A DNA stretch of 8,192 bases from Flavonifractor avistercoris (GCA_019119085.1 DWXT01000155.1:1-8192); one strand, 5' to 3'; positions 1 to 5,033 are shown, numbered from the stretch's first letter. Translations and numbers: made by a program. Notes: a model not told the origin generated them from the sequence alone.

Positions 1-24
1 CCCGGCCCGCGCCTGAATAACACC

Positions 25-156
25 TTAGAACTGGTTGGGCTGACGGCTCTTGTTCTGAGCCTGATCCTTTTTCTTGTTCTGAGGATTCTGGCCCTCGGTC
101 TGCTTCTGGCCATTCTGATTGCGGATCTTCATCTGATCCTGATTCTGGTTCTGCAT
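25..156 (-). CDS. small Q/N-rich hydrophilic protein, possibly spore-associated
   Basis: Predicted protein of 43 residues made almost entirely of Gln, Asn, Lys, Asp and Arg, with no hydrophobic core, Cys or membrane segment. It is therefore probably intrinsically disordered. I chose the ATG at 154-156 because a GAGGTG ribosome site lies 6 bases upstream. The longer open frame would run back through the hairpin terminator at 231-253, which is not credible. The composition resembles gamma-type small acid-soluble spore proteins, which are Gln/Asn-rich storage proteins, but I see no diagnostic motif, and this link is an inference supported only by a forespore-like promoter candidate upstream. It is a monocistronic minus-strand gene. 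Its own terminator would lie at or beyond the left edge. Confidence 0.6.
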   Translation of the reverse strand: MQNQNQDQMKIRNQNGQKQTEGQNPQNKKKDQAQNKSRQPNQF

Positions 157-182
157 CCAGCTCACCTCGCTTTCGCTGGTGA

Positions 183-211
183 TAGTGTAACCGCTTTGGC
201 GGGATTCATAC
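183..211 (-). promoter_or_regulatory. candidate forespore (SigG/SigF-like) promoter
   Basis: On the minus strand a GTATG box (207-211) is followed after 17 bases by TACACTA (183-189), about 27 bases before the Q/N-rich ORF's start. The Bacillus SigG consensus is roughly GHATR, 17-18 bases, CATNHTA. The -35 fits fully and the -10 at 5 of 7 positions. No good SigA hexamer pair is visible in the same stretch. Short degenerate matches like this occur by chance, so this is only suggestive. Confidence 0.3.
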
Positions 212-224
212 GGAAATTTTTCGC

Positions 225-257
225 AAAAAGGCCCGGCCCTGTCAGGGCCGGGCTTTT
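225..257. terminator. bidirectional rho-independent terminator
   Basis: An 11-bp GC-rich inverted repeat (231-241 and 243-253) can fold with a short loop. It has an A run on its left side (a T run on the minus strand) and TTTT on its right, so it can stop transcription in both directions. On the minus strand it closes the TIGR04076/exonuclease-remnant unit and insulates the Q/N-rich gene. Confidence 0.8.
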
Positions 258-416
258 CTGGTGCGCAGCTCACACAGATCATAGGTACGAAGGAAGGGGA
301 GCGGGGAGGCCCCGTCCTCCACCACCGTCAGGCCGATGGCGCTCATGCGGCCGCGGTTCCGGTTGGGGGGTCTCCACATCGAAGGCGGTGTACCGGCGGG
401 GGAGAGGCTGAGCCAT
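242..416 (-). pseudogene. remnant of a DEDD-type 3'-5' exonuclease (DnaQ-like), frameshifted and truncated
   Basis: Starting from the ATG at 414-416, two bases after the TIGR04076 stop, the frame encodes YTAFDVETP, an Exo I motif with the D-x-E metal ligands at residues 13 and 15. In the literal sequence the frame then turns to low-complexity Pro/Arg. If one base is dropped from the six-base G run at 365-370 (C run on the coding strand), translation continues as NRNRGRMSAIGLTVVEDG, which is what follows Exo I in DnaQ-like exonuclease-domain proteins. The similarity stops after about 35 residues. The corrected frame ends at a TGA inside the terminator hairpin, giving 57 codons where such proteins have about 150-250 residues. 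So it lacks Exo II, Exo III and the catalytic His, and should be inactive even if the frameshift were a sequencing error. Family assignment rests on motif reading only. Confidence 0.65.
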
Positions 417-418
417 GG

Positions 419-733
419 TCAGTCCGCCTCCTCGTCCAGGGCCTCCACCAGGAAGCTCACCGGCCGGAAGCCGTCGTTGCAGGAGAGCATGGCCGAGCGG
501 GGATTTTTCATCCACCCGTCATAGAGCCCCTCCGCCCCGTGGGACAGGGCCATCACGAAGGGGGAGAGGGTGTCCCATGCGCTCTGGCACAGTCCCGCCG
601 GCTTTTCCCAGCCGTTGGCGGTGAACACCTGGCCCTCCTCCAGCCCGCAGGGGTGGGGGATGGGGTTTTCATAGCGGGCCATCAGATCCTCATACCGGGT
701 GATGCGCATCACGGTGATGCGGCACTTTTTCAT
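419..733 (-). CDS. TIGR04076 family protein
   Basis: A 104-residue soluble protein beginning MKKCRITV, with conserved-looking Cys at 4, 29, 49 and 85, a CGLEEGQVF segment near residue 29, the Trp-containing SAWDTLSPFVMAL stretch near 51-63, and a C-terminal CNDGFRPVSF. This order (KKC-ITV, GxEEGQ, W-D, C-xDGxRPV-F) is typical of the TIGR04076 family, about 90-110 residues and of unknown function. Four cysteines suggest metal or redox chemistry, but that is an inference. The start at 731-733 is supported by AGGAGG 8 bases upstream. The longer open frame would extend across the divergent promoter region and is rejected. It has its own promoter at 762-790 and is followed by the exonuclease remnant. 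Confidence 0.85.
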   Translation of the reverse strand: MKKCRITVMRITRYEDLMARYENPIPHPCGLEEGQVFTANGWEKPAGLCQSAWDTLSPFVMALSHGAEGLYDGWMKNPRSAMLSCNDGFRPVSFLVEALDEEAD

Positions 734-761
734 AGAGTGTCCCTCCTCTCCTGTCCCCCTG

Positions 762-790
762 ATTGTAGCACAGCGCCCGCCGCCGGGCAA
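762..790 (-). promoter_or_regulatory. SigA-type promoter of the TIGR04076 gene
   Basis: On the minus strand TTGCCC (785-790) and TACAAT (762-767) are separated by exactly 17 bases, about 29 bases before the start codon. It is back to back with the plus-strand promoter at 802-830; the two -35 boxes are 11 bases apart. Confidence 0.7.
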
Positions 791-801
791 GAAAATTCCC
801 C

Positions 802-830
802 TTGACAGGGGGAATAGACTGTGGTATATT
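802..830 (+). promoter_or_regulatory. near-consensus SigA promoter of the DUF3796-XRE operon
   Basis: TTGACA (802-807) and TATATT (825-830) are spaced by 17 bases, close to the vegetative consensus. Transcription should start near 837. The -10 lies inside the left arm of an inverted repeat (821-857), so a strong promoter is probably kept off by a repressor. Confidence 0.85.
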
Positions 831-857
831 TCGAACATAAAGAGCGAAATATACCAC
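821..857. promoter_or_regulatory. 13-bp perfect inverted repeat, probable repressor operator
   Basis: GTGGTATATTTCG (821-833) and CGAAATATACCAC (845-857) are perfect inverted arms around an 11-base spacer. They cover the -10 element and the expected transcription start. The likely ligand is the XRE protein encoded second in this operon (autorepression), which is an inference from position. A transcript hairpin is possible, but there is no T run after it, so it is not a terminator. Confidence 0.75.
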
Positions 858-878
858 ACAACTGAGGAGGTTTTCCAC

Positions 879-1235
879 ATGAAGCGGAAACGGTGGTACG
901 GGCTGATCGGCCTTTTGTCTCTGCTGGGCTTTGTGGGGGTGTTCACCCCGGAGCGGTATTTCCTGGGCTTTTTTGCCTTCGCCGTGGACTTTCAGTACTT
1001 TTTCCTCCGGCCGGACGAGATGCAGGAGGGGCAGATCCTCCGCTCCGCGGCCCTGGGCTTTTTCTCCGGCATGGGAGTGACAGCCCTGGCGGTGCTGGCA
1101 GCCCTGGCTCTGGGCGGGGGGCGGACGGAGGCCCTCTATCTGGGGGCCGGCCTGGGCTGGGGCGTGTCGGTGGCGGTGTACGCCGTCTCCAGCTTCTGGT
1201 GCACCCTCCGGGAGTGGAGGCACGCCGGGCCATGA
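879..1235 (+). CDS. DUF3796-like small integral membrane protein
   Basis: A 118-residue protein with a basic N terminus (MKRKRW) and about four hydrophobic segments: near residues 8-22, 27-43, 58-79 and 86-108. A charged stretch (RPDEMQEGQ, 44-52) lies between the second and third. The layout, a Gly/Leu/Phe-rich first helix, a short Pro-containing turn and then an Asp-Glu loop, matches DUF3796 membrane proteins, which in Firmicutes are commonly encoded next to a small XRE regulator. No function is established. The ATG at 879-881 has GAGGAGG 8 bases upstream. Its TGA overlaps the next gene's ATG, so the two are translationally coupled. Regulation is probably by the operator over its promoter. 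Confidence 0.75.
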   Translation: MKRKRWYGLIGLLSLLGFVGVFTPERYFLGFFAFAVDFQYFFLRPDEMQEGQILRSAALGFFSGMGVTALAVLAALALGGGRTEALYLGAGLGWGVSVAVYAVSSFWCTLREWRHAGP

Positions 1236-1432
1236 TCACCAACCGGATCAAGGAGCACCGGGCCCGCCTGAACCTGAAGCAGGAGGAGCTGGCGAAGCTG
1301 GTGGGGGTGCGCCGGGAGACCATCGGCAATCTGGAGAAGGGGAAGTACAACCCCTCCCTGGTGCTGGCCTGGAACATCGCCCAGGTGTTCGGCGTGTCCA
1401 TTGAGGAAGTTTTTACCGTCACCCCGGACTGA
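1232..1432 (+). CDS. small XRE-family HTH transcriptional regulator
   Basis: A 66-residue protein that is essentially one HTH_3 domain (PF01381). It starts MITNRIKEHRARLNLKQEELA, with the helix-turn-helix over residues 16-36 and the recognition helix around RRETIGNLEKG. It ends in the usual V-S-I-E-E-V-F of stand-alone regulators of this size. These are dimeric DNA-binding repressors without a separate sensor domain. The ATG overlaps the stop of the membrane gene by ATGA. Such pairs are thought to work together, the membrane protein perhaps tethering or antagonising the regulator, but nothing here proves that. The inverted repeat at 821-857 is its most likely operator. Confidence 0.9.
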   Translation: MITNRIKEHRARLNLKQEELAKLVGVRRETIGNLEKGKYNPSLVLAWNIAQVFGVSIEEVFTVTPD

Positions 1433-1445
1433 CGCGCTTTTGCCC

Positions 1446-1474
1446 TTGACGGAAGCCGCCCGCCGTGTTATGGT
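1446..1474 (+). promoter_or_regulatory. SigA-type promoter of the SLH protein gene
   Basis: TTGACG (1446-1451) and TATGGT (1469-1474) are spaced by 17 bases and lie just after the XRE stop codon. No hairpin terminator separates the two genes, so read-through from the upstream operon into the SLH gene is possible. Confidence 0.65.
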
Positions 1475-1510
1475 AAACACAGAGAGAAAACCCGGAGAGG
1501 AGTGGGGGAC

Positions 1511-2281
1511 ATGAAGCGGTTTCTGGCCCTGATGCTGAGTTTGGTGCTGGTGGTGGGGGTGCTGCCCGCGGCGCGGGCCGACTCCCAGAGCAATGCGGAC
1601 GGGGACGCGGTGATCCTCCCCGATGACGTGCCCTCCCCCTGGGCCTATGACGAGGTGCACCAGGCCATCGTGCTGGGCATGGTGCCGTGGGATCTCCAGA
1701 ACCACTGGCGCTTTGCCATCACCCGCATCGAATTTGCCCAGATGGTGGTTCACTTCCTGGCCTTCCAGCACGGCTTCTCCAGCGACAGCAGCTTTGTCAG
1801 CGCCTACTGCCCCACCACGGTGGATCGGGACGGGAACCGGTTCGGCGCGTCCGTCAGCTGGTGGAACGTATTCTGCGGCGAGTGGGGCCCCTTCACCGAC
1901 CTGCACAAGCCGGAGGATCGGGGCTACGGCAATACGGCCTATGCCCTGGGCATCCTGAACGGCCGCAGCGCCACCACCTTCGACCCGGACAGTCCCATCA
2001 CCCGGCAGGAGGCGGCGGCCATCCTCATGCGCTGCTACCGGCTGTACGGCGGCACCTATGAGGCCGCTGACCGCCCGCCCGCCCTGTCCGACTGGAACAG
2101 CGTGGCCGACTGGGCCAGGGACGACGCGGCGGCAGTGCTGGAGCTGAAGGTGGTGCAGGGTTCCGGCGGCGCCTTTGACCCCCAGGGCACCTACACCCGG
2201 GAGCAGGCGGTGCTCACCCTCCTGCGGCTCTACGCCAACGCCCCGGTGAGCCGGGGGGAGGGGAACATCCCGGATCTGTAA
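1511..2281 (+). CDS. secreted S-layer homology (SLH) domain protein
   Basis: A 256-residue exported protein. Residues 1-23 are a classical Sec signal peptide (MKRF, then a Leu/Val-rich core, cleavage after A-R-A). The mature part is three SLH-like repeats at about 41-83, 128-180 and 192-243. The second is the clearest: FTDL, then YALGILNG, FDPDSPITRQEAAAIL and a Tyr-rich end. The third has the parallel GAFDPQGTYTREQAVLTLL; the first is more degenerate. SLH triplets bind pyruvylated secondary cell-wall polymers and hold proteins at the envelope. Here almost the whole mature protein is SLH, with no enzymatic or adhesive domain. The ATG at 1511 is preferred to the GTG at 1502 because AGGAG lies 8 bases upstream of it and it gives a clean signal peptide. 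Confidence 0.85.
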   Translation: MKRFLALMLSLVLVVGVLPAARADSQSNADGDAVILPDDVPSPWAYDEVHQAIVLGMVPWDLQNHWRFAITRIEFAQMVVHFLAFQHGFSSDSSFVSAYCPTTVDRDGNRFGASVSWWNVFCGEWGPFTDLHKPEDRGYGNTAYALGILNGRSATTFDPDSPITRQEAAAILMRCYRLYGGTYEAADRPPALSDWNSVADWARDDAAAVLELKVVQGSGGAFDPQGTYTREQAVLTLLRLYANAPVSRGEGNIPDL

Positions 2282-2285
2282 GCTC

Positions 2286-2314
2286 TTTACGGGGGATCGA
2301 ACTTATGTTAGAAT
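2286..2314 (+). promoter_or_regulatory. probable rarA promoter
   Basis: TTTACG (2286-2291) and TAGAAT (2309-2314) are spaced by 17 bases, between the SLH stop and the hairpin at 2316-2343. The expected transcription start (about 2321) falls inside the left arm of that hairpin. Confidence 0.55.
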
Positions 2315-2315
2315 A

Positions 2316-2347
2316 AGTGGAGCGGAAGGGATTCCGCTCCACTTTTC
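2316..2347 (+). terminator. rho-independent terminator of the SLH gene, at the rarA promoter
   Basis: A 12-bp stem (2316-2327 with 2332-2343) with a GGGA loop is followed by TTTT. Transcripts coming from the SLH gene would carry the full stem. Transcripts starting at the promoter at 2286-2314 would keep only about 7 bp of it, set back from the T run, and should escape termination. Confidence 0.75.
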
Positions 2348-2371
2348 TGCCTGCGGAAGGAGGCGGCCCAC

Positions 2372-3643
2372 ATGACCTACCGGCCCCTGGCCGACGAGAT
2401 CCGGCCCCAGACCCTGGACGAGGTGGTGGGACAGCGCCACATCCTGGGAAAGGACGGCCTGCTGCGCCGGATTATCGACAGCGGCTCCATCCCCAACCTG
2501 GTGTTCTACGGCCCCTCGGGCACCGGCAAGACCACCGTGGCCAACATCATCGCCAGGCGCACCAACCGGCCGCTGCACCGTTTGAACGCCACCACCGCCT
2601 CCATCTCCGACATCAAGGACATCATCAAGGACATCGGCACCATGCTGGCCCCCGACGGGGTGCTCCTCTACCTGGACGAGATCCAGTACTTTAACAAGAA
2701 GCAGCAGCAGTCCCTGCTGGAGTTCATGGAGAACGGCAAGATCACGCTGATCGCCTCCACCACCGAGAACCCCTATTTCTATGTGTACAACGCGGTGCTC
2801 AGCCGCTCCACCGTGTTCGAGTTCAAGCCCATCGAGGCCGCCGACGTGCGCCCCGCCGTGGAGCGGGGCATCCGCCTTATGGGGGAGCGGCTGGAGGCTG
2901 AGGTGGCCTGTGAGGACGGGGTGGTGGAGCACATCTCCTCCGCCTGCGGCGGCGACGTGCGCAAGGCCATGAACGCGGTGGAGCTGCTCCTCACCTCCGC
3001 CCGGCGGGAGGGGGACACCCTCACCGTCACCCTGGCCGACGCCCAGACGGCGGCCCAGCGCTCCGCCATGCGGTATGACCGGGAGGGGGACGACCACTAC
3101 GACATCGCCTCCGCCCTGATGAAGTCCCTGCGGGGCTCCGACCCCGACGCGGCCCTCCACTACCTGGCCCGCCTGCTGGAGGCGGGGGACATGACCACCG
3201 CCATCCGCCGCATCCTCTGCTCCGCCAGCGAGGACGTGGGCATGGCCTATCCCCAGGCGGCGCTGATCGCCAAGGCCTGCGTGGACAACGCCCTCCAGCT
3301 GGGCCTGCCCGAGGCCCAGCTCCCCCTGGCCCAGGCGGTGATTTTGCTGGCCACCGCCCCCAAGTCCAACTCGGTCTATATGGGCATCGCCGCCGCCCGG
3401 GCCGACGTGCGGGCGGGCAAGACCGGCGACTACCCCCGGCACCTCCAGAACGTCCACGCCGACTCGGCGGGTATGGAGCGGGAGCAGGGCTACCTCTACC
3501 CCCACGACTTCCCCCGCCACTGGGTCAGGCAGCAGTACCTGCCCGACATCCTGGCGGGCACCCGCTACTACCAGTATGGCGACAACAAGAATGAGCAGGC
3601 CGCCCGGCGCTACTGGGAGGAGATCAAAGGGCCTGACGCATAA
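2372..3643 (+). CDS. rarA: replication-associated recombination protein A (RarA/MgsA), AAA+ ATPase
   Basis: A 423-residue protein, full length for the family (about 420-450). Residues 1-25 carry the RPQTLDEVVGQ box of clamp-loader-like ATPases. Walker A is GPSGTGKTT at 47-55, Walker B LLYLDEIQ ends near 105 with D102/E103, sensor 1 is STTEN at 129-133, the SRS arginine finger is at 144-146, and sensor 2 is GGDVRKAMN around 193-201. The C-terminal half has the SEDVG, KSNSVY and GDYPRHLQN segments typical of RarA tetramerisation and lid regions, which separates it from RuvB and DnaX. RarA is a tetrameric ATPase that acts at stalled replication forks and interacts with SSB and the replisome. The ATG at 2372-2374 follows AAGGAGG by 8 bases. 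It has its own promoter and terminator, so it is probably monocistronic. Confidence 0.95.
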   Translation: MTYRPLADEIRPQTLDEVVGQRHILGKDGLLRRIIDSGSIPNLVFYGPSGTGKTTVANIIARRTNRPLHRLNATTASISDIKDIIKDIGTMLAPDGVLLYLDEIQYFNKKQQQSLLEFMENGKITLIASTTENPYFYVYNAVLSRSTVFEFKPIEAADVRPAVERGIRLMGERLEAEVACEDGVVEHISSACGGDVRKAMNAVELLLTSARREGDTLTVTLADAQTAAQRSAMRYDREGDDHYDIASALMKSLRGSDPDAALHYLARLLEAGDMTTAIRRILCSASEDVGMAYPQAALIAKACVDNALQLGLPEAQLPLAQAVILLATAPKSNSVYMGIAAARADVRAGKTGDYPRHLQNVHADSAGMEREQGYLYPHDFPRHWVRQQYLPDILAGTRYYQYGDNKNEQAARRYWEEIKGPDA

Positions 3644-3646
3644 ACG

Positions 3647-3682
3647 AGCCCGGCCCCGGAAGAAATTCCGGGGCCGGGCTTT
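3647..3682 (+). terminator. rho-independent terminator of rarA
   Basis: A perfect 15-bp GC-rich stem (3647-3661 with 3666-3680) closed by a GAAA loop and followed by TTT, four bases after the rarA stop. The opposite strand has only a poor T run (CTCGTTT), so stopping of minus-strand transcripts is uncertain. Confidence 0.9.
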
Positions 3683-3743
3683 CCGATTTGCGGAATGGCT
3701 GTGTCAGATCAGGCCTGTCCAGGCCTCCGCGCTGTCCTCGCTG

Positions 3744-3884
3744 TCATCGGATGATATAGACGGCCCCCAAGATCCCGTCTGCCTCCCCCGCCCTCAGGCG
3801 GCGAAGGCTCTTCCGCCGATGCCGTAGGAAACAGAAAGACCAGCGTGATCAACGCCGGAAAGCCTGCCAGTAGTCGCTTTCCAT
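3744..3884 (-). pseudogene. small ORF broken by an in-frame TGA
   Basis: An ATG at 3882-3884 lies 14 bases after the stop of the upstream 100-residue gene, with GAGGAG overlapping that stop at fair spacing (10 bases). It reads MESDYWQAFRR and then TGA (3849-3851). The same frame continues for 34 codons, rich in Arg and ending in GILGAVYIIR, to another TGA at 3744-3746. Position and ribosome site suggest a once-intact small gene in the same operon. An unrelated frame through the same bases has a hydrophobic, signal-peptide-like run (LLAGFPALITLVFLF) but no start codon in place. I recognise no family. It could equally be an 11-codon ORF with no function. Confidence 0.3.
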
Positions 3885-3898
3885 GGTGGTATTTCTCC

Positions 3899-4201
3899 TC
3901 AGACTGTTCTATGAGAATGCCGGGGCTGCCCCGGCAGATCAGCGGAGGGATGGGTGAGCCGCTCCACCAGTAGGGCCCGGGCGGCATCTGCTGTGGATTG
4001 AGGTGGCTCGCCAGTCAGGTAGGCCAAGGCATCATTCCATTTCCGCAGACTGGCATATCGGGACGGAAGAGCTTTCAGGGCACAGCCCAGCGCTTGTCGT
4101 GCCAAAGCGTCCAGAAACCGCAGGTCGGATAGATATTCACAGCCCATCTGCCGGGCCAGTTCGTCCAGCAGAGGAAGAGTCTCGCACACAACTTCGCCCA
4201 T
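3899..4201 (-). CDS. hypothetical 100-residue helical protein
   Basis: Not recognised. The protein is soluble and probably all-helical, with a leucine-rich amphipathic pattern (LPLLDELARQMGCEYLSDLRFLDALARQAL) and a second block SLRKWNDALAYLTGEPP, followed by an Ala-rich helix. Cys are at 6, 21 and 40. The periodic hydrophobics, coding-like composition and the AGAGGA ribosome site 8 bases before the ATG at 4199-4201 argue that it is real. The last ~14 residues are encoded by a 9-bp inverted repeat (3918-3926 and 3928-3936) and its flank, so the original C terminus may have been lost by a frameshift. Its upstream region is the AT-rich spacer with the two palindromes. Of those, site 4221-4252 lies immediately ahead of its ribosome site, so whatever binds there would control it. 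Confidence 0.55.
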   Translation of the reverse strand: MGEVVCETLPLLDELARQMGCEYLSDLRFLDALARQALGCALKALPSRYASLRKWNDALAYLTGEPPQSTADAARALLVERLTHPSADLPGQPRHSHRTV

Positions 4202-4220
4202 ATTTCCTGTCCTCTCACTA

Positions 4221-4252
4221 CATTTGGCAAAAGGTGTACTTTTTGACAAATG
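4221..4252. repeat. 32-bp imperfect palindrome, site 1
   Basis: Half-sites CATTTGGCAAAAGGTG (4221-4236) and, on the opposite strand, CATTTGTCAAAAAGTA (4237-4252) agree at 13 of 16 positions. The two central bases are GT. It is paired with site 2 at 4358-4389. Two-fold symmetry of this size suits a dimeric DNA-binding protein, either a serine recombinase or a repressor. Confidence 0.7.
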
Positions 4253-4357
4253 TGATTGCGCAGGCAACATGAAAAAGGTGTCAGGTGAAATCAGGGTGAA
4301 ATGTGTCTAAAATGATTGATATTTCTCAAGTTTTGTGATAAGCTAAGTACACTACAA

Positions 4358-4389
4358 TAGTTGGAAAAAGGTACACCTTTAGCCAGCTG
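4358..4389. repeat. 32-bp imperfect palindrome, site 2
   Basis: Half-sites TAGTTGGAAAAAGGTA (4358-4373) and, on the opposite strand, CAGCTGGCTAAAGGTG (4374-4389). All four half-sites of sites 1 and 2 fit the consensus CAKTTGGCAAAAGGTR with few mismatches. The central bases are AC, the complement of the GT in site 1. The centres are 137 bp apart, close to 13 helical turns. It lies just 3 bases downstream of the recombinase stop codon. Confidence 0.6.
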
Positions 4390-4392
4390 TTG

Positions 4393-5004
4393 TTATTCTC
4401 TGGCGCGGGCGAGGCGGAGCTCCCGCAGGCGGCGGTAGAAGGTGGTTTCACTCAGGCCGGTGCGCCGCAGGGCCTCCTGGAAGTCAATCCGCTTATGCTC
4501 CCACTCCTCCACCACAGCGGGGAAATTTTCCGGCGTGGGCACCGCGGGCCGGCCGAACCGAACGCCCCGGGCCTTGGCCGCGGCGATGCCCTCCGCCTGC
4601 CGCTGGCGGATGTTCACCCGCTCATTTTCCGCCACGAAGGAGAGCACCTGGAGCACGATGTCGCTGAGGAAGGTGCCCATGAGATCCTTGCCCCTTCTCG
4701 TGTCCAGCAGGGGCATGTCCAGCACCGCGATGTCCACCCCCTTCTCCTTGGTGAGCACACGCCACTGCTCTAGGATCTCGCCGTAGTTGCGGCCCAGCCG
4801 GTCGATGCTCTTGATATAGAGCAGGTCGTCCCGCCGCAGCCGCCGCACCAGGCGCCGGTACTGGGGCCGGGCGAAGTCCTTGCCGCTCTGCTTGTCCATG
4901 AAAATGTTCTCCTGGGGCACCGGGAGGGCCGACAGGGCCAGGCGCTGGCGATCCTCATTCTGTTCCCGCGTGCTGACGCGGATATAGCCGTAAATGGTAG
5001 CCAC
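4393..5004 (-). CDS. small serine recombinase (resolvase/invertase family)
   Basis: A 203-residue protein with a complete resolvase domain. YIRVST places the catalytic Ser at residue 11 with R9; DKQSGKDFARP (37-47) carries the SG and the second Arg (R46); KSIDRLGRN (65-73) carries D68, R69 and R72. The long dimer helix E is around 118-145. A C-terminal helix-turn-helix (about 173-194) fits DNA binding. Length equals that of Tn3-type resolvases and Hin-type invertases (180-205), not the large serine integrases. The start is GTG at 5002-5004 with AAGGAGGT in place; no ATG fits. No transposase or other mobile-element gene is nearby, which argues for a dedicated local recombinase rather than a transposon, with the palindromes at 4221-4389 as candidate substrates. 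Whether it resolves or inverts cannot be read from the protein. Confidence 0.9.
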   Translation of the reverse strand: MATIYGYIRVSTREQNEDRQRLALSALPVPQENIFMDKQSGKDFARPQYRRLVRRLRRDDLLYIKSIDRLGRNYGEILEQWRVLTKEKGVDIAVLDMPLLDTRRGKDLMGTFLSDIVLQVLSFVAENERVNIRQRQAEGIAAAKARGVRFGRPAVPTPENFPAVVEEWEHKRIDFQEALRRTGLSETTFYRRLRELRLARARE

Positions 5005-5033
5005 GTTTCAACCTCCTTGAAAGTCCTTTCCCT

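Larger units (their letters stand above)
4202..4392. other. AT-rich intergenic segment between hypothetical gene and recombinase gene
   Basis: This segment is clearly AT-richer than its GC-rich neighbours. It contains the two 32-bp palindromes and, between them, an isolated partial half-site (4265-4280, matching the consensus at 11 of 16). There is a short tandem repeat, TCAGGTGAAA then TCAGGGTGAAA (4281-4301), and a modest plus-strand promoter candidate, TTGATA (4316-4321), 17 bases, TAAGCT (4339-4344). That promoter points away from the hypothetical gene and toward the recombinase 3' end in the orientation shown. I see no convincing minus-strand promoter for the hypothetical gene and no hairpin terminator for the recombinase gene. 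Confidence 0.5.

Noticed and set aside
821..857. Riboswitch or attenuator upstream of the DUF3796 gene
   Set aside because: The inverted repeat overlaps the -10, so its left arm is not transcribed; there is no T run and no room for an aptamer.
2303..3520. Long minus-strand open frame opposite rarA
   Set aside because: Gly/Val/His-rich shadow translation without motifs; RarA on the plus strand is complete and has a promoter, ribosome site and terminator.
3744..3884. Selenocysteine or recoded TGA in the small ORF
   Set aside because: No SECIS-like hairpin placed after the TGA was identified and no selenoprotein family is recognised; decay is simpler.
3709..3987. Secreted small protein with a hydrophobic run (LLAGFPALITLVFLF)
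   Set aside because: No start codon or ribosome site precedes the hydrophobic run in that frame, and the frame's upstream part lies inside the end of the 3899-4201 gene.
4202..4392. CRISPR array or phage attachment site
   Set aside because: There are only two sites, each palindromic, with no regular spacer series, no tRNA gene and no large integrase.
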